Of a DNA stretch of 5,120 nt, positions 5,071 to 5,120 are shown one piece after another. The stretch is taken from positions 1 through 5,120 of the forward strand of contig JAAYPL010000063.1 in the NCBI GenBank assembly GCA_012519875.1. The letters run 5' to 3'. Source of the DNA: Clostridiaceae bacterium (GTDB taxonomy: Bacteria; Bacillota; Clostridia; Saccharofermentanales; UBA5734). Position 1 is the first letter of the stretch. Every line of letters begins with the position of its first letter. Made by a program: the position numbers and the translations under genes. The notes under the pieces are model-generated. The model was not told the DNA's origin. It searched no databases and worked only from the letters and a program-made list of their open reading frames with translations.

Positions 5071-5120
5071 ATGGGGTGCATTGCGTTGATTCCATATCGC
5101 AGACGACAAATTGAGACATA
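5071..5120 (+). CDS. Possible start of an unidentified gene, cut by the window edge
   Basis: From ATG 5071 a frame runs open to the edge with 16 complete codons: MGCIALIPYRRRQIET. It lies 15 bases after the TATAAT box. That ATG has no separate ribosome binding site. An alternative is TTG at 5086, which has GGGGTG (5073-5078) 7 bases upstream and would give a protein beginning with M-I-P-Y-R-R-R-Q-I-E. The fragment is too short to recognise or to prove coding; promoter position and the open frame are the only support. Confidence 0.3.
   Translation, partial: MGCIALIPYRRRQIET

Overview
The window is compact bacterial chromosome with every supported gene on the + strand: two protein-coding transcription units, one tRNA gene, and the edge of a mobile element at the left end. 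The host looks like an anaerobic bacterium, most likely Bacillota (clostridial or Negativicutes-like). This rests on three protein-level resemblances recalled without a search: the clostridial style of the LeuRS N-terminus, a DUF5317-type membrane protein, and a free-standing acyltransferase-fold protein paired with a DUF1858 redox-disulfide protein. Strong GGAGG-type ribosome binding sites and a tRNA with an encoded CCA end fit this. Desulfobacterota is the main alternative.

Layout. Bases 2-94 encode the last 30 residues of an IS30-type transposase whose body lies outside the window. A short intergenic stretch follows, with an extended -10 promoter and a small leader hairpin. Next is leuS (232-2703), a complete leucyl-tRNA synthetase. 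Nine bases after its stop, in the same reading frame, begins a 212-residue multi-pass membrane protein (2713-3351) resembling DUF5317; the two are probably co-transcribed.

A second promoter (3368-3396) drives a two-gene unit. The first gene is a 328-residue protein with the 2-oxoacid dehydrogenase E2 / chloramphenicol acetyltransferase fold (3475-4461), with no lipoyl domain and with Glu in place of the catalytic His. The second is a 73-residue DUF1858 / hybrid-cluster-associated redox disulfide protein with a CLGC motif (4485-4706). A strong intrinsic terminator closes the unit.

A near-consensus promoter then drives a solitary tRNA-Thr(UGU), which has its own terminator. The last 165 bases hold two 22-base repeats, each with a GGAT-N3-ATCC palindrome, abutting another near-consensus promoter. 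That promoter points at an unidentified reading frame cut by the right edge.

No CRISPR array, toxin-antitoxin pair or clear defence system is visible. The items most worth a second look are the His-less acyltransferase-like protein and its pairing with the DUF1858 gene, the phased palindromes near 4987-5036, and a G-G mismatch in the T stem of the tRNA.
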